Assembly: GCF_021155775.2 (NCBI RefSeq)
Contig: NC_060235.2
Coordinates: forward strand, 26,452,607 to 26,516,606
Length of the DNA: 64,000 nt
Direction of reading: 5' to 3'
Source: Neodiprion pinetum
Lineage: Eukaryota > Arthropoda > Insecta > Hymenoptera > Diprionidae
Shown here: positions 1 through 14,146 of the stretch, in pieces
Layout: the number at the start of each line of letters is the position of its first letter
How positions within the stretch are numbered: position 1 is the stretch's first letter
The notes under the pieces: model-generated
What the model saw: only the letters and a program-made list of their open reading frames with translations
Database searches by the model: none
What the model was told of the DNA's origin: nothing
Made by a program: the position numbers and the translations under genes

Positions 1-1485
1 TCGATTGTTATAACATACATCTGTATAGAAGATGTAAAAGATGATAACAATAACAACGCGAATATTTTATAGGTACGTGCTTTAGATTTAAGATTTATTC
101 TCTCGTGTATTAATGAACTGGACGTTTTTGAATATAGAGAAAATATTGCAAAACGCGATATGTCAAAGCAAGTAGTTGAGAAAACGACTCAATTTTGAAT
201 CAATTTAAGGACAAAACTAAAGTGTGTGAGTTTTAATTGAAACAAGGCGGAAAGTTTTGAAAAATCGGTGCCTAAAATTTCGACACAAAATTTAATATTT
301 TAAAAAAGAGAAAAAAACAAAAACGGTGAAACAAAAGTCAATTTATGGAATTTCCCACAATTAAAAATTGACGGAAATGATGAATGATATCTATTCTAAA
401 AAGTTACTCTGTACAGGAAACATTTTAAAAAGCATCCTGCACTGAGTGTTTTTCCTTTTATTTCGCGGCACATTAATCTGTAAAGATTTGTCAGGGAAAA
501 TTATCACCGAAGAAATTACGCAGAGTAGTTGGAAAACAGGTTTCACGATAAACAAATACATCCCTACACAAACATTGGATGCCCTTCCTCTATAAGCTTC
601 TCCGGGAATTGAATTGGTAAAAAGTAAGTGCGGAACGGACGCGGACTCTGTTGCATTGGCGCAAATGCTCAGGGGATATTCGCCAGAGACTGTTTCAGCC
701 CTCTCGGTCGTATATCTAGTTCTTGAGTACTGGGTACCTGGTCGAGTGTCTTTGAAATCCCTCGGGGCATCGGGGGAGCTCAGAGTCAATTCCATTACAC
801 GGCGATTCAAACGAAATAATTTCACACCCCTCTGTCACCCCATTTTCGAAAGTTTAAAAAGAAGGGCGTTTCGCGTTGCGACCCTAACTCAATTCGTTTC
901 GAACCCGTCACGATAAAGCTACTTCGCTGTCAAAGTCAGCCAGTGAAACCGGAAATTACGCGTCTTCGCAGACAATAATTCACGGTTGATGTATAGCCCA
1001 AGTCTTCCACTTGCAGTTGGTCATTCGTCTCTTTTTGTACGGCTAGCAAATTTGTTTGATTCAACTTGAGCCACTTGACATTCTGCAATTCTTTGTACAT
1101 CTGCGATGTGATATGTGTATTAGCACGGTAAAAGAGAGACCATTGACTACATTCAGTCACAAATGGAACAGTTATGGACATCGAATTGTTATCAGCGAAG
1201 GAACTTGAATGACTGAAGTATTGTTTGACATCACGAGGAGTCAATAGAGATAATGGCAATCACTGAAAATCATTGCGGGTTAGTTGAAATCGGATGATAA
1301 CGACGAACAAGTCTCGTAGCAAGCTTTGGACGTCAGTGGAAATCACGTGATAAGTTATCGAAATCAATGTCAATTAACTGAAATTATTCCTTCGACTTCG
1401 AAGTGAAAAGCCTTTCGGTAATAACTATTTTTAAAATAAAAATTTATCTGTAATCCCTTTTAAATTAGAGCAGCAATCAACTTGA

Positions 1486-1503
1486 AATATATATATATAT
1501 ATA
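1486..1503. repeat. TA dinucleotide microsatellite
   Basis: An uninterrupted alternating AT run of about 18 bases in noncoding DNA. Confidence 0.8.
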
Positions 1504-4500
1504 GGTAGCTATATATTTCTTACTATAGATGTTAAATAAAATTATAACAAATAAAACGTGACTATTACGTATAAGACCCGTATATATTTTTTCAATTTGT
1601 CAATCTCGGTTCTTTCTCTCTCTTTGTCTCGTTATGTTTCTTACTTCTCTCCAAACATTATTCTTCGTTCTCAGACCTCGCAAGCTTGCGAGGCAATCTC
1701 TTGAAAAGCATAATTTTTGATCCGTAGCAAGAACGTTCGAACACGTCCCATTCAACTCTAGTGTGCCATTATGTACACTTTCTTTGTACGTAAAAAGTAT
1801 TATAAACGGGATAGAAAATATGTGATAGGTACCCCAACGTGACGTGCAGGTTCAAAATCGCCCCGAGACCGTAAGTTAAAGTAAAGCGTGTTTGAGTGAC
1901 AGGATCTTAACGAGCATCTCCGGCTTCTCCCGCAAAGATGAGTCGTAACTTTTTACTGTTATATGCATTACACCGCGGCGGCGCGCCAGTTGAATATATT
2001 TATATTTTAATTGATATTTCATTTCATTCCACAACGGACCGAAATCTATTTTACATGTTCAATTTCGAAGAACGATTTTTTTCTTTTTTCCTCTTCACTT
2101 ATGAAATTTTCTCTATCACGCTGTTGTTATCATTATTATTGCAAGTCGCAACTGCTTTTAGATGTTGAATTCTGTTGTGTCTATTTGTACATACCTATAC
2201 GCACACGCCTGTATATGTATAAGTATACATTGCACGTATACCAAAGTCGGAGGATCATAAGGGAGCAGCTAACGAGACTGTGAAGTGGAGTTGGGTTGCG
2301 GGGCAGGGGGGGAGGGGGGTGATTTTTCCATTACCGGCAAGGCGGACAAACCCTTATGCTAGGTGACTCGACAAGAAGCTCTGATGGTTTCGAATACACG
2401 AACGTATCGTGTATAAGTGTGTGCGTGCGTGTACATTGTACACACATATATACTCGTATATATTTTTGTTGAAAGAAACAGCTTTTGACAAATCAGCGTT
2501 TAAGTGGTTCGTATGTTGCAGCCGCGGCGGCTAGCTCCGCTTTCCTGTTATACTTCTTCTTTTTTTCAGTTTCACACACGTGTGTATATATATGTATATT
2601 ACCTCAGGCATTTTAAATCAAAACCGGTAAATGGGTTATTATTTGTTATTGTTATTATACAGGTACGTTTGGTTCTTGCAGCGTATTAAGATATCGTTGG
2701 CATGCTTTTATTCATTATCTGATTCTATCAAGATGCGTAGTTGATTCTGTAATAAACATTATATAGATTAGCTGCGACTGGAATAATTAAGATTTTCTTT
2801 TACGAATCTTATGAAATTTTTATCTCGATATTGAGAATTATGGGTAAGACGTATAACCTATAAACCATGTTTTATACAAGCGATTTTCATTCTCTTTTCA
2901 TCAAAATAAATTATTCACACTGCTTTAGTTGCCCAATGAATTACATTTATCGGAATTTCTAATCAGCTCCAAAATATATGTTATAATATTCATGAGAACG
3001 TTTGCTGATGATTTAGAAAACTTTAATTATCACAAGGCTAAACTGGCAATATTAACGCGATGAAATATTGGAAAATAAATTACTATCTTGCAATTCAACA
3101 ATGACTTTGAAGAACCTTAGTATTCAAAATATGAGTTTATGTTAAGATTTATTACAATCTGTTGAATTTCAGAGAATTCCAAAATTGCGAAAGAAAGATT
3201 TTTCATAAAAATGCGTCGTTACAATTCAACGTTGTTGATTAACTTGAGCGTCTTGAATCATTCCCTCTGTCGGGCCGGGTTTCTGTCTCGACTATTATCT
3301 GATGAAAATTCACAGGCAACGAGCGAATGAGTAAGTTTGATAATGTGTCCGAAGTATTTTCATTAATGTAAAATATGCATTTTTGTATTTATGCTAAATT
3401 TGGTGAAAATTGTCGCACGCAGTAAAAAATTTGTGTGAACTCTCGGAACCTGAAGCACACGTTTTAGTCCCCATACAAACTGTTCTCACATTTTTTGTCA
3501 CACGTACAATAACAACTATAAAAAGAAGGGTGAAAACCTACAAATATTGAAATTAAAAAAATTCAAGCCGAAGGTGATCCTTATCGCGCATGTATGTATA
3601 TGTATATATGTATGCACGAGACCTCTGGGCGGCTTTGCGTCCTCGACGGAAAAGGAGCAACATTGGAAAGCTGTTTAAAATTTTGCCGTTTGAAAAAAAG
3701 AAGGGGAAAAAAGTATACGCGGATATCTCGTCCGGGGATCGGGCCAACGGGGGGCCAACAGCCCTGCCTGGTGCAGTTATATGGACCCTGTCTGCCAGTC
3801 TGCCTTTTTAGTGTGAGCCTCATCCCCCTGGAGAGGCGGCCGCCTTGTCCTGCAGGCAAAGTGATAAATGGTACGCGACAATCCCTGTACACTCCTCGGG
3901 GAGTCGGTCGGTAAGGGAAGATATATCTATCCGAGGATCTCGAGGGCGTTTCAAGTGTGCGTACATTCGTGTACGAATGTATTATACAACGAAACCTCCA
4001 CCGATCTCCAGCCAGGTCTCCGAATAGTCACCGTCACGTCTGCAGGGTAGGTCAGTGTTTCCGTCCCTTTTCGTGATAATGATTACGGCCAAAGTCGAGA
4101 GGGGACTCGGAGTTTATGCCCTACGACAGGGGTAGAAACATGATGAATAAAAATGGATTATTCCGCTGGATCTTGACTCGCCTGTCAGAATTTTCTTGAA
4201 TAATGGAGAGGCTACGGTTCACTTATTCGTAAATTTTCTCTTGTTGTTCGTTTACCGCTCAACCATGCCGCATCTTTCTCCCTAGAACCCACGTCGGGAG
4301 AAAAAAGAGCATTCTGTAAGCGTCAACTGTTTTGCGACGTTGGAACCCCGAACCCAGGCACTTGACTGAAATTATACCGAATCATCGTATCTTGGAAGAA
4401 ATTCTAGAATCACGGAATTGTTTTGCCGTACGGAATTAACTAGCAGGGTCTTAAACTTACTAGGGAATCGTATAAGAATGAATCGTATGAGAATGTTGAA

Positions 4501-5095
4501 TTTTCATTTCATGAATTTGAAAACAGAGAAGATTGGCGGATAAATAGCCAATGATGTGATCGTTTAAAAAGTTTAAAATTTCAACTGGATTTTCGATCTT
4601 TGGCTAATCAACGTAAACGTGAGGTGAAATTATGGTATCCCTTGAAAATATGTTGTATTTATTTCAGTGAGTTTTCGAACTAATATGAACATTCTTAAAT
4701 AAAAAAATGTCACGTCTGCCGCAGGTGCTTATCACAATAACTAAATTCCGAGGCATGATCGAGCAACTTTTTTTTCCAGGTATAAGGATAGCAGTCTTGA
4801 ATACATAATAGGGTGAAAATTGAAATCCCCGTTTGCACAATCGGCACAGAATTGAGCCTCGTTAATACGGGTATTCCTAACTTTGGGTCAACTTTTGTTG
4901 GACATGTATTTGTTACTATATTGTTGCAAAATGGTAAAATGCACAGTGAAAAATATAGACACGCACTTCCTGCTGCGGTTTTCGGAGCGGCCATATGCTC
5001 GGCATTGTTCGCTAATGTCTCAATCACGCTTCCATCTGTCACACGAAGCCGTGGAACAATGCGCGGTATTATTTCTGGGATCAATCGGCTCCCCT

Positions 5096-5122
5096 GTGCC
5101 AAGTGCCAAGTGCCAAGTGCCA
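5096..5122. repeat. 7-bp tandem repeat (GTGCCAA), 3.8 copies
   Basis: The unit GTGCCAA repeats without mismatch almost four times. It is a simple minisatellite with no evident function. Confidence 0.85.
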
Positions 5123-8100
5123 CCTGCACGCACTTAAATGCTGGTTGAATTCTCTGCTGGAATAATAATGAGGAACAGTTGATTAGCGTTCCTTCTGTTA
5201 TCATTATTCTTATTACTTTTTCCTCTTTTGGTGGGGCGAAGAATTTGTCCTATTTACTTTGGGAGCTGCAGGCTCCCTGAAACTACTCGTGTGAACAAAT
5301 AACAGAGATGTGAACGAGGCTGGTACTTGAGTTTGCGTGGACCTACCGCATGCACTGCGTACACTCTTCAGAACTCGGGTGCATGACGTACTCAAAATTT
5401 ATTTTCTCACAGTCTTCATCCGAAATACCAGTGTCATGTGGATAAATAACGGATGGCGTGTGGTTGCTGCATTAGGAACAGAAGTGTTTGTCCGAACTTT
5501 CTGATCTTTCGAAGTAAACCACGTCTTTCAACTCACGGACTGATTTTTCTAATTGGAATACTTTGTATCATACTTCGTTAAGAATTCGTTACATTTTCCT
5601 ACCACACGAACGTCGCGTATCTGATACGTTCGCAAAAATACCGCAACTACTCTCGAGTGGTCAAGAATTTGAACATGTAACGCGATCGTGGATTGGATTG
5701 ATTTTTTTGGAACTTAGCTGATATACCGATACCCTTGCTGATAGATCGCCGGGTCCTACAGGACGAGTTTATGTGCACAGAGAGTAAGAGGGTAAAAAGT
5801 AGTCGAGGGACTCTTGACGATGTCGTGGAAATTAGAATTGGGACCCTCGTTGGCGTTGAAGGAATCACGAGGGTCGGGGTGAGGAAAGAACGGGTGAGAA
5901 CGTAATTTTTTTCTCGCCTTTTTTTTCACTATCGCCGAGTTTTACGGCTATGAAATTTCTGAAAACTTAGGGTAACCGGATATATCGGAGGGTTTTGGAG
6001 TGCGGCTGCCGCAGGCCGTGTCTCCCGTTTCTTATAATCCTTAAAGACAATTCTCGTAAAGCAAGAAGCCCAGCTAGTGCTTGATTATTCTCGTAACTTT
6101 ATACAGCAAGGTCTCAAGGTGAGTTACGACCGGTGTCACTTAACTTACGCCTTCCTGGACTGCAGGCTGTTTCCTCGTCCTCAAGCTCTCCTATACTCGT
6201 TCAGGACCTTTGGGTGTATACAGACTTATGCGTTATTCAAAAGACCGACCTGCTTCCACCCTATTCCCTGAATTACACCCTTATCCTTCGAGCCGCCCTA
6301 GGATCTACCGGAAAATATGCTAAGCACCGGCCTGACGGCTACGTTATCTTGTAAATACGACACGCCACGGATTCGAAGATCCTGCAGAGTCCAAATCGTC
6401 TTGTAATACCATGCTTTTCCGATTAGTGCTGTGTGGGCGGGAACAAAAGTTGGGATGAAGTAATTCCGTCCTCTAAATTAAAGTCCTATTTCCTTGTTGC
6501 AAACAAGTCGCTTGATTCATTTATTTTCCAAGTGGTCTGTTATTATTGAAGAGTAGGTACCGATGTGAGAAACAACTATTTTATTCTACCTTCATACGTT
6601 ACTGACGTACGAAAGTTACATGCAGTAATGAAAAAAATTTGAAATTTTACATTTTACGCATATCTACTACTTGAGTTCAGCGTTCACCAATAAAAGTAGC
6701 GAAGCCAAAACCGCTTTAGAAATTTCATGACAGGTTTTGAAACCATTTTGGAATTTCGGAAATAATTCGTTACACGTCTTTTGAAGTAATTTGAAAGCCT
6801 GTATTGAAATTGAGAAATCTGTAGTTCGTCGAGTTTGCATTCCTGCGGATTTCGATTCAAATAATAATCTTAATTAAGAAAAAACGTGATACTTGTGAAT
6901 GAATATTTTCAAAAGGTATAGTCTTATAAACCCTTGCATCCAAAGGTGAAGGCTGAATCGAGCTGCTTGTTGTAACGACACCGAAGCGAGCAAAGCCGCG
7001 GTCAGAATCTTGCTGGCAAGTTTCGATTTTGTAACCGTGCCATGGGTGGGCATCGGTCGTGATCTCTGATCTTCTCGATTACATCTCGAAGATCGGTTCG
7101 AGTCAGATTTCGTCCCACGTCGACGAAGCTGACAACCGTTCTGCGCGAATTTGAAAAGGGACCTTCCGAGAGACGAGAATTCAAAAAGAGGCAAAAGCGA
7201 CACCGAAAAATGAAATTACAGTCATCCTTTGTGCGCGGGCGTTGGTTCGTGGGGATCCGATATACCGTACTCTGCAACCGGTGCGTTTCTCTCTCTTTCT
7301 CGTTCTTCCTTTTTTTCTCTCTCACACTCGGTCCCTTGAACGGCAGTTCCTTATTCGTCCTCCTGCACACCGAAGGACCGAACAGGGCTGAAAGGGAGGT
7401 AGGAGGCGCAGGGTTCGTGTTCGAAGGTGCCGGGTTTCTGGGCCTATTCACACCGATCCCCGAGAGACTGGGCCCCGGGTCTTTATTGTAGACGAAATTT
7501 CTCTCTTTGCCCGGCTTCGCCTCGGCTCGTCAAACGAGTGAAAAGAGTATTTTGACAGCGGGGGACACGGCTGCCTGCAAAATTCTCCCGGCCGTTTCAC
7601 GCCTCGCAAAAACCAAAAAAAAAAAAAGAAAAAAAAAGAAAGGACAGAAATTCTCCCTCTTTGGTCGATTGTGCCAAGTACTTGCAGCAAGAGCCTCGGT
7701 GGCGCTTCGAGACGACAGGTGTTTATTGATTATAAACTTAATTGCTCCCCGCCACTCGTTATCCTCGTTTTAATTGCACGCCGTCGACTCGTTCCTCTTA
7801 AGTTGCGACGCTTGAACACTGTGTGCAACGCTTTCGGTAAATACCGGGCACCGTTGTTCCTCCTGCTATGAAATGCTTGTTAAAATATATCTCAACACTG
7901 TATTTATTTATTGTCTTTTGGTTATTTTCATAGGCCGTAAGATCGTTCGGCCGAAAGTGCGCTTCGGGCCTCCATTCGAAAAAATTGTCCCCTTTGTACT
8001 CGAAACTGCAGCAGCTGCTTTTGTCGGCCGAGAATAACTCGTTTCACGGCGTATTTTTGTATTTCATATTAGGATGTTTCGTTCCTCGATATTCGCGAGA

Positions 8101-10579
8101 AATGAATTTTTACCGATTTCGGGGTGAAGTTGTTCCATGTATTCAAACCTTTCTTAATTCTGATTATGAAACGGAGATATAAAATTTATATTCATTCGTA
8201 TACTTCGACATTATTGAAAACATTTTAACTACGCTCTTCCCATGCGACAATATCATATTTCAATATTATTATCACCTGGAATCGATTATTTCCTGTCATT
8301 CATTTCATGCATTAATGAAAATCACTCGTCAATGTGTCAGGGGTTATTGGCAATCATCTTGGAAATTGGAAAAAGTTCGAGAACGCAGAATGCAAAAATT
8401 TTTCAAAAACCCGAATCAAGCTCTGTGCAACGAGTGTCGTTCTATATATTTTCAATTTGCAGAATGAAAGCTGACGAAACAATGAATCAGCCATACAATT
8501 AAATAAAAGTTATCAATTAGACCAAACCACGTATTAAGTGAAAATGTACGAAATCATTTGAAACTCGCTGCATCGCTTTTAGTTCTAAAATGCGAGCCTT
8601 TAAATCATGCAGCAAGCTATTGAAAATTCCACGACATCTGAAGCTGTGATTTATGTTGACACGCGCTCGTGCCTGAAATTGCAATAAATTGAAAAGCCTG
8701 CTCATTTATCCAAAGGGTTTGAAGTTCATCTACCCGTGCATGCGAGTATACCAGCTACGCATGTACCCCAGGTACAACGTATATTTAATATATGTATACA
8801 CGCGAGTGTACGTAACGTGTATTTACCTGCACGGACAGTGTTCGAACCTGGTAACCGCAGTAATTCAATTTAACGGCATCGTTAATAATTTTGCGTTTAC
8901 CTTCACTTTGTACATCGTTTGCGTCGAGGTTTGCCGTAGATTCACCGTAGCCTGCGGATAGCAGTTTCTGCTGTTCCTGCAAAAAGCTGGGCAACCTCCG
9001 GCAGACGGACTAAAAGAGAAATTATTTCATGTGCAAACCGGGATTCGAGAAGAGTGGGACTGTCGTTTTTTCACTGTTTTGTGTTTTATGTTATGCTGAT
9101 AACTGATAACTCTTCGGTATGTCGTGTTTTTACGCCTGCAGATACACGGCGCTGCAGGTCTCGGGTGAACGTTGTTGCGGAGAATTTTAAGATCGGACAG
9201 TGCTCGATTCTGTTGAAGGAACTATGAAATATCTGGATGTATCAAAGAATAGTTCAGCCTTCGAAATGTCAGAATATTCTAGCTACGGGCAGGGAAAGTT
9301 TTCTAAAGAAGTATACCTGCGACAATGGTGAATATGGCTAATCTCGTTGTCGTGAATGGAAGTAAATAGAAATATGCCAAGTAACAAAATTCCTCGCTAC
9401 GTTTTGCAACTTATGGTCAATTCTTGCTTTGAAATAGCCATGGGAGAATTTATACTTTGATTGCGGGAATACAGCGAATTTAAAATAACGTTTTTCTCTC
9501 TCTGTAGTTACCCTGCATATTCATCGAAAATCCGTATGTTGGACATTTCCTGAAAGGTCACAGAATTTTGTGCAATAATGTCGATGATTTTCGCGAAGCT
9601 ACCGACCTTACAAGAGTTCAGATTCCAAAGTAATTTCAGAAAATAAGTCTTCAGCCACTTTATAGATATATGTAGTAGGTATATACCATTTACTTCAATA
9701 CTATTTACAAAAAAAGTATGCCAATTCAAAATTGCGACGGACGTTGAAAGATGAAAAACGTCAAAGAATTTAGATCCATTCAATATTTAGAGTTTATAAT
9801 CCATTCAAATACGAATCTGTTGAAAAAATGTATTTTTCAACAGATTTGAAAGCAAAAATTTATCCAGCCGAATGACATTTCACTGCACAGTGAATGAATC
9901 GGATGAAATTTCTTTCTTCTCAACAAACTTGAAAGAATAATTTTCCCGAGTTTAACTGCGCGTTCTGCGATTTGTTTGAAAATGACTTACTTATAACGCG
10001 CCGCTCGAAAAAAATCGGCAATTGCGCGGAAAATAATTGCCTCTATGTGCAGGGTGGTCAGCATCTCGGTAACTACCATGGCCTGCAATCATCGCCAGAC
10101 TCGTTGGCACTGATCCCACGCAGCCGGCCGGTTTAACTCACTGCAAGAAGGAGTCGATACGCATGCAGCTCGGTACACAGTCCTGCTTTTTATGCTCTGT
10201 GGTAATTTCTCCCCAGAAGGACCTCGGCATTATTATACCGTCGTCGGTACTTGTATTTGAGGCAAAGTTACATTGTGCCGTGTGTAGAAAAGCAGGGTGC
10301 GAGAGGTGGATAGGCGCGAGTATCGAGTCGTCACGACATGAAAACAGCCACGCACTTGCTCCATCACGGAGAGCGGTGGTGAGCTACATGCCTGTGCAGA
10401 ACTCGCTGCCGCAGGCTTTGGAAAATGGCAGCTTTCACCCCCACCTTCCTAAATGCTACCCTTGTCGAGGTCTAGCACTTCTGAAGGGTCGTACTTTTCA
10501 TTTGCAGTCAGGGGAGCTCTGGAAATTCAGACATCAAAGGCCTGTGGCGGAACTCGCTTTTCAACTCCGTACCACATTC

Positions 10580-10606
10580 TATATATATATATATATACAC
10601 ACACTC
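10580..10606. repeat. TA/CA microsatellite
   Basis: An alternating TA run passes into a CA run. It is simple-sequence DNA in a noncoding region. Confidence 0.8.
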
Positions 10607-12150
10607 TGCTATCTTACCTCGGGGGCTCGCGAAACTCAGGAAATATATTTCTGGGCTATTTTCTCGCTCAAGTAAAATCTATGATATACCGTATAGCGAA
10701 TTGGTTGCGAAGTCGTTACGTGTTGATGGGTCATTGAAACCTGGTTAGCATAAATGGGCGGACTTCAGGGTAATAATCTGTTATTTCGTTAATGGAATAC
10801 AGTGTTGGTGACTGTTGTGCCGAGGCTTCAACTCAGTTTAATTCTTGACATCGAGTCGTTGACTTTAGTGTATAACAAGATATTTTTTCTCTGCACAACT
10901 AAATCAATGAAATCTGGACATTTCAAAAATCCCTAAACTTCAGGCATCAAGCTCTATAGTCTTGTGTGGCGTCAAAGAATGTTTCAACTCCTCAACCGAA
11001 AATACTGTCATAACTCAGCCGCACAGAATAAGTACTTTTTGTCAAATTTGTTCCTTCGACGAAGGTGAATGGAGCAACATTAAAACCGTTGCAAAACCCG
11101 CGAATCAAAAGTGATAAATCCACATCACAGATCGTGGACGCTACGAATGTCGATTCTGGAATTATGCTTTGAAAAGTAATCGTAGGATTAAGATTCAATT
11201 TTTCGTGGCCACCCCGTATAGAGAAAGATTTAAGGAAGTTCGGGCCGGAGTCGGGATCCGGTAACGAATGGCGATGATAACCGAGTCGAACCGCTGCACG
11301 AGTAGTCGAGGGTAACCTGCGAGCCGGTAACGAGACACGAAGAGGAAATTTTCAAGTGACTTGAATGCACGCGGTTGTGTACGTTGTTTGCTGCTGCATA
11401 CCTGGTACAAGGCATAAGCCATGCGGGGGCGCCGATGTGTGGAATAAGTGTGCATACCGACTTATGCAGACATTCGCCTCGAGGTCGACCCACCGTGTCG
11501 CACGAATTCCTTTTGTTTCACCGCAGCAGATCGGCCTTTACCGGTTTTCTGCATCAGATATCGCACCCACGACCCAACCTGTGCCCTCAGCCCTCCTTCC
11601 TTTTATTCCTTCTCTTTCTCCTCCGGTGCTGCCGACTCCTGGGTTTCACTCGCGCACTTCGTTTTCTCTCCGGGCCCAACTCGCGTCCGGGTCCATGCAG
11701 GAATTGGTTTACCCGTGCTGGCATCGGCTAGTCGGAAGTTAAGATTCGTTAGTTTTTGCCCCGTCAAGCAAATCTACACTACTATGTAATAGAAATAAAC
11801 ATGAACGAATTCGCGTAACAAGAGTTAAGACATCAACAATTTGAAAAAAGATTTCATAATCATCACGTTCCAAACGATTAAACTAGTGCTTTTAATCTGA
11901 TTTTTATGTTTTGGATTTATTTCGTTCATCGTGAAGATCTCGAGAGATCGTCTGAAAAAAAAAAATTCACCCATAGTCCTCTCCAGAGTGGATAAAAATA
12001 GATTTGTGTAAGTACGGCACAACAGTTTTCAGCTAAGTTTTGACGATCTCGTGATGGACCAAAATAAGCCCAGAAACATTAGACTCGGATCAAAAAAACC
12101 AGAGTTTAATCATTTTGAATGATCTAATTATGAAACGTCCGCTTCAATCC

Positions 12151-12182
12151 TTGCTCAATCCAGCTCAATCCAGCTCAATCCT
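12151..12182. repeat. 10-bp tandem repeat (CAGCTCAATC-like), about 3 copies
   Basis: Two perfect units of CAGCTCAATC follow one variant unit. It is a short minisatellite in noncoding DNA. Confidence 0.75.
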
Positions 12183-13835
12183 GTGCTTCGAATTTGCTCA
12201 GATTTATTTTTATCTCATACTTGCTAAGGTTTTCATTTCATTCGTGTATACCATCGTTCGTGGGAATATCGTTGCTGGAGATTTCTTGACGCGCCTTTTC
12301 CTCTACCCAACGATAAGTCTTTTTTTTTTATTCACAGTGAATCCCATTCACCCGTCAACCTTTTGAAACTAAAAATTGCTAGCTTTGGAACGTTTCTTCT
12401 ATTCTAAGCTGGTAACTCCGAAATTTTCCACGTTTACTATAGAATATATTTACGTATTCCTTTATAATTATTACATAATCTTCACTAGAACTATAGATAC
12501 GTAAACATACGTATCCCGTGGTTGGCACACACCCAGTCAGCACAGTCCAATCACTCGTGACCAAAGGTTTCTTGGAAATCCCCCTTAATCTTGTGAATCA
12601 GATTCGCGTGACACCGCATAAGAGGGGGATTGATCAATATCTCCTAGTCATGGGATGCATGCTGTTGAATGGCGGACGAGAGCATTCGTCAAATTGGAAA
12701 CCTCGGTCCGTCAGTCGTGTGCATTCTCGTAAGAAACGTCGAGGAATGCACGCGACATGCAGGCGTTCCGGTGCGAGCGGAGCAACACCTGCCCAGCATG
12801 TGTGCCGGTGGTAGAACTCGGAGGTTTCACGGTTAGGGGAGTCTGAGGCCGGCGGCGCGAGAACCGGGGTGGAGTTGTTATTTATTTTCCCTGTCAGGAC
12901 CTATTGACAGCCTCCCTAAATCAGGAAGAGGATATCCTTGTTACTCGAAGCAGAAAAACCCCGGCTCCTCTGATTCTTTCCATTCGGTGTCGACTCAAGT
13001 TCAGTTCCCAACAATGCCACTGCGTCTTACAATCGGGGTATAACAATAATTACTCGACATCGCGAGGGAGGCAGCTGAACAAAATTAGCTCTAATGGGAC
13101 CGTATTGAGTTCGATCCTCCGGCACATTGAAGTATTGGACGTATAATTTATTGCGAATTGGTTTGACCTCGATAGTCCCTGATTTTGTGTGCCCAAAGTC
13201 CAATAACTCACGGTCCCTTTGTTTCTTTCATCTCTGGAATGGCATAGCGGTCGAGGTAATCAGAACCGGGGTCTATAAAATATCGAATGTCGAATATATA
13301 TCGGATATCAAATATCGCTTGTACATTGCGTCAGGCTGAACCCGCAAACAAGCGAGCAAATCAATAGACTGTAATTCTGTAAATTGTTGAACAGACTTTG
13401 AAGTGCCTTTCACTATAATGATCGATTGCACGAAATTCACTCTATGCAGTCTGACGTGAAAGACCGAGATGCCGCCTTCATTTCCACGAGTGCACAAAAA
13501 TAACGTACCAAGAATTTTGATTCGCACCAGGATATCGTGCTTGCAACTTGTACGCCGGTTTTTAATCGACTGTTCTAAAATAAACTTACCGCAAACTCGT
13601 CGTTAACTGAGATTGTGTGATTCCAAGACATGAACTGCAACACTTCAAGTGAATTCATAGTCACACTTGTTACTTCAAGTGAATATGAATAATTTCTACG
13701 GATTCTATCTAACTTCTAGTATGATCAAAACCTCGAGTCGCATCACTTTCAGCCGTTCGTAGTGCCCGCCAACAAAAAAAAAAAAAACTAACCAACGTGG
13801 TTAATTTCGGTATCCTGAAGACTTCTCGTTTTCTA

Positions 13836-14146
13836 CTTTGTTACATGATGTAAGGAAACAAGGTGAAACAATGCGCATACACTTTAGTTGAACCAATCAG
13901 AAAACATATCCAAGGTGACGTCATGTAGGCTCGATATTTTGTCCTTTAGTGTTTACATTATCATTTTTACAACTTTTGACTGCACAAACTGGCAATTTTC
14001 AGCAAACAGAATGTATGGAAATAAATAAGTAACCTCAAGTAACCTATTTACGTGATTTCTGTGACGTCACCTTGGATATGCGCAGACTGAGCGAAAATCG
14101 GTCTTCAGTTCCGGCACACCTTATTTCCTTACATCATGCTTTGTTA
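13836..14146. mobile_element. Non-autonomous DNA transposon (MITE), hAT-like, with 8-bp TSD
   Basis: The element is 13844-14138 (295 bp). It begins CATGATGTAAGGAAA and ends with the reverse complement TTTCCTTACATCATG, giving terminal inverted repeats of about 20 bp with one mismatch. It is flanked on both sides by the 8-bp direct repeat CTTTGTTA (13836-13843 and 14139-14146). An inner inverted repeat of 19 bp (13905-13923 against 14062-14080) carries the palindrome TGACGTCA. There is no open frame for a transposase. An 8-bp duplication and ends starting CA and finishing TG are typical of hAT-superfamily MITEs. The family is inferred from these features only. The intact duplication suggests a fairly recent insertion. 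Confidence 0.9.

Larger units (their letters stand above)
1..5900. other. No gene recognised; AT-rich noncoding DNA
   Basis: I find no exon that I can support. Short open frames occur on both strands but overlap each other, lack paired splice sites and do not read as recognisable proteins. The stretch holds a TA microsatellite near 1486-1503, CA/TA-rich tracts near 2400-2470 and 3590-3610, a pyrimidine-rich tract near 1610-1640, and a short 7-bp tandem repeat at 5096-5122. It lies upstream of the RYK-type gene on the same strand, so it may be first-intron or promoter sequence of that gene. That is inference only. Confidence 0.5.
5901..13843. other. No gene recognised; noncoding with GC-richer islands
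   Basis: There is no supportable coding exon. GC-richer patches occur near 7000-7800 and 11220-11740. Several overlapping open frames on both strands coincide there, as expected from base composition rather than from coding. A poly-A/AAAAAG run lies near 7610-7640, a TA/CA microsatellite near 10580-10606 and a 10-bp tandem repeat at 12151-12182. A donor-like site (AAG then gtgagt) near 6119 could end an untranslated first exon of the downstream receptor gene, but nothing else supports it. Confidence 0.45.

Noticed and set aside
936..1259. 107-codon frame on the minus strand that reads fairly protein-like
   Set aside because: There is no start context, splice site, homologue or neighbouring exon that I can recognise, and a frame of this length can occur by chance.
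7002..7491. Overlapping frames on both strands
   Set aside because: They coincide with a GC-richer patch and have low-complexity translations; neither has coding support.
10163..10675. 170-codon frame on the plus strand
   Set aside because: It runs into a TA microsatellite (repeated Tyr-Ile), has no domain and no supporting splice sites.
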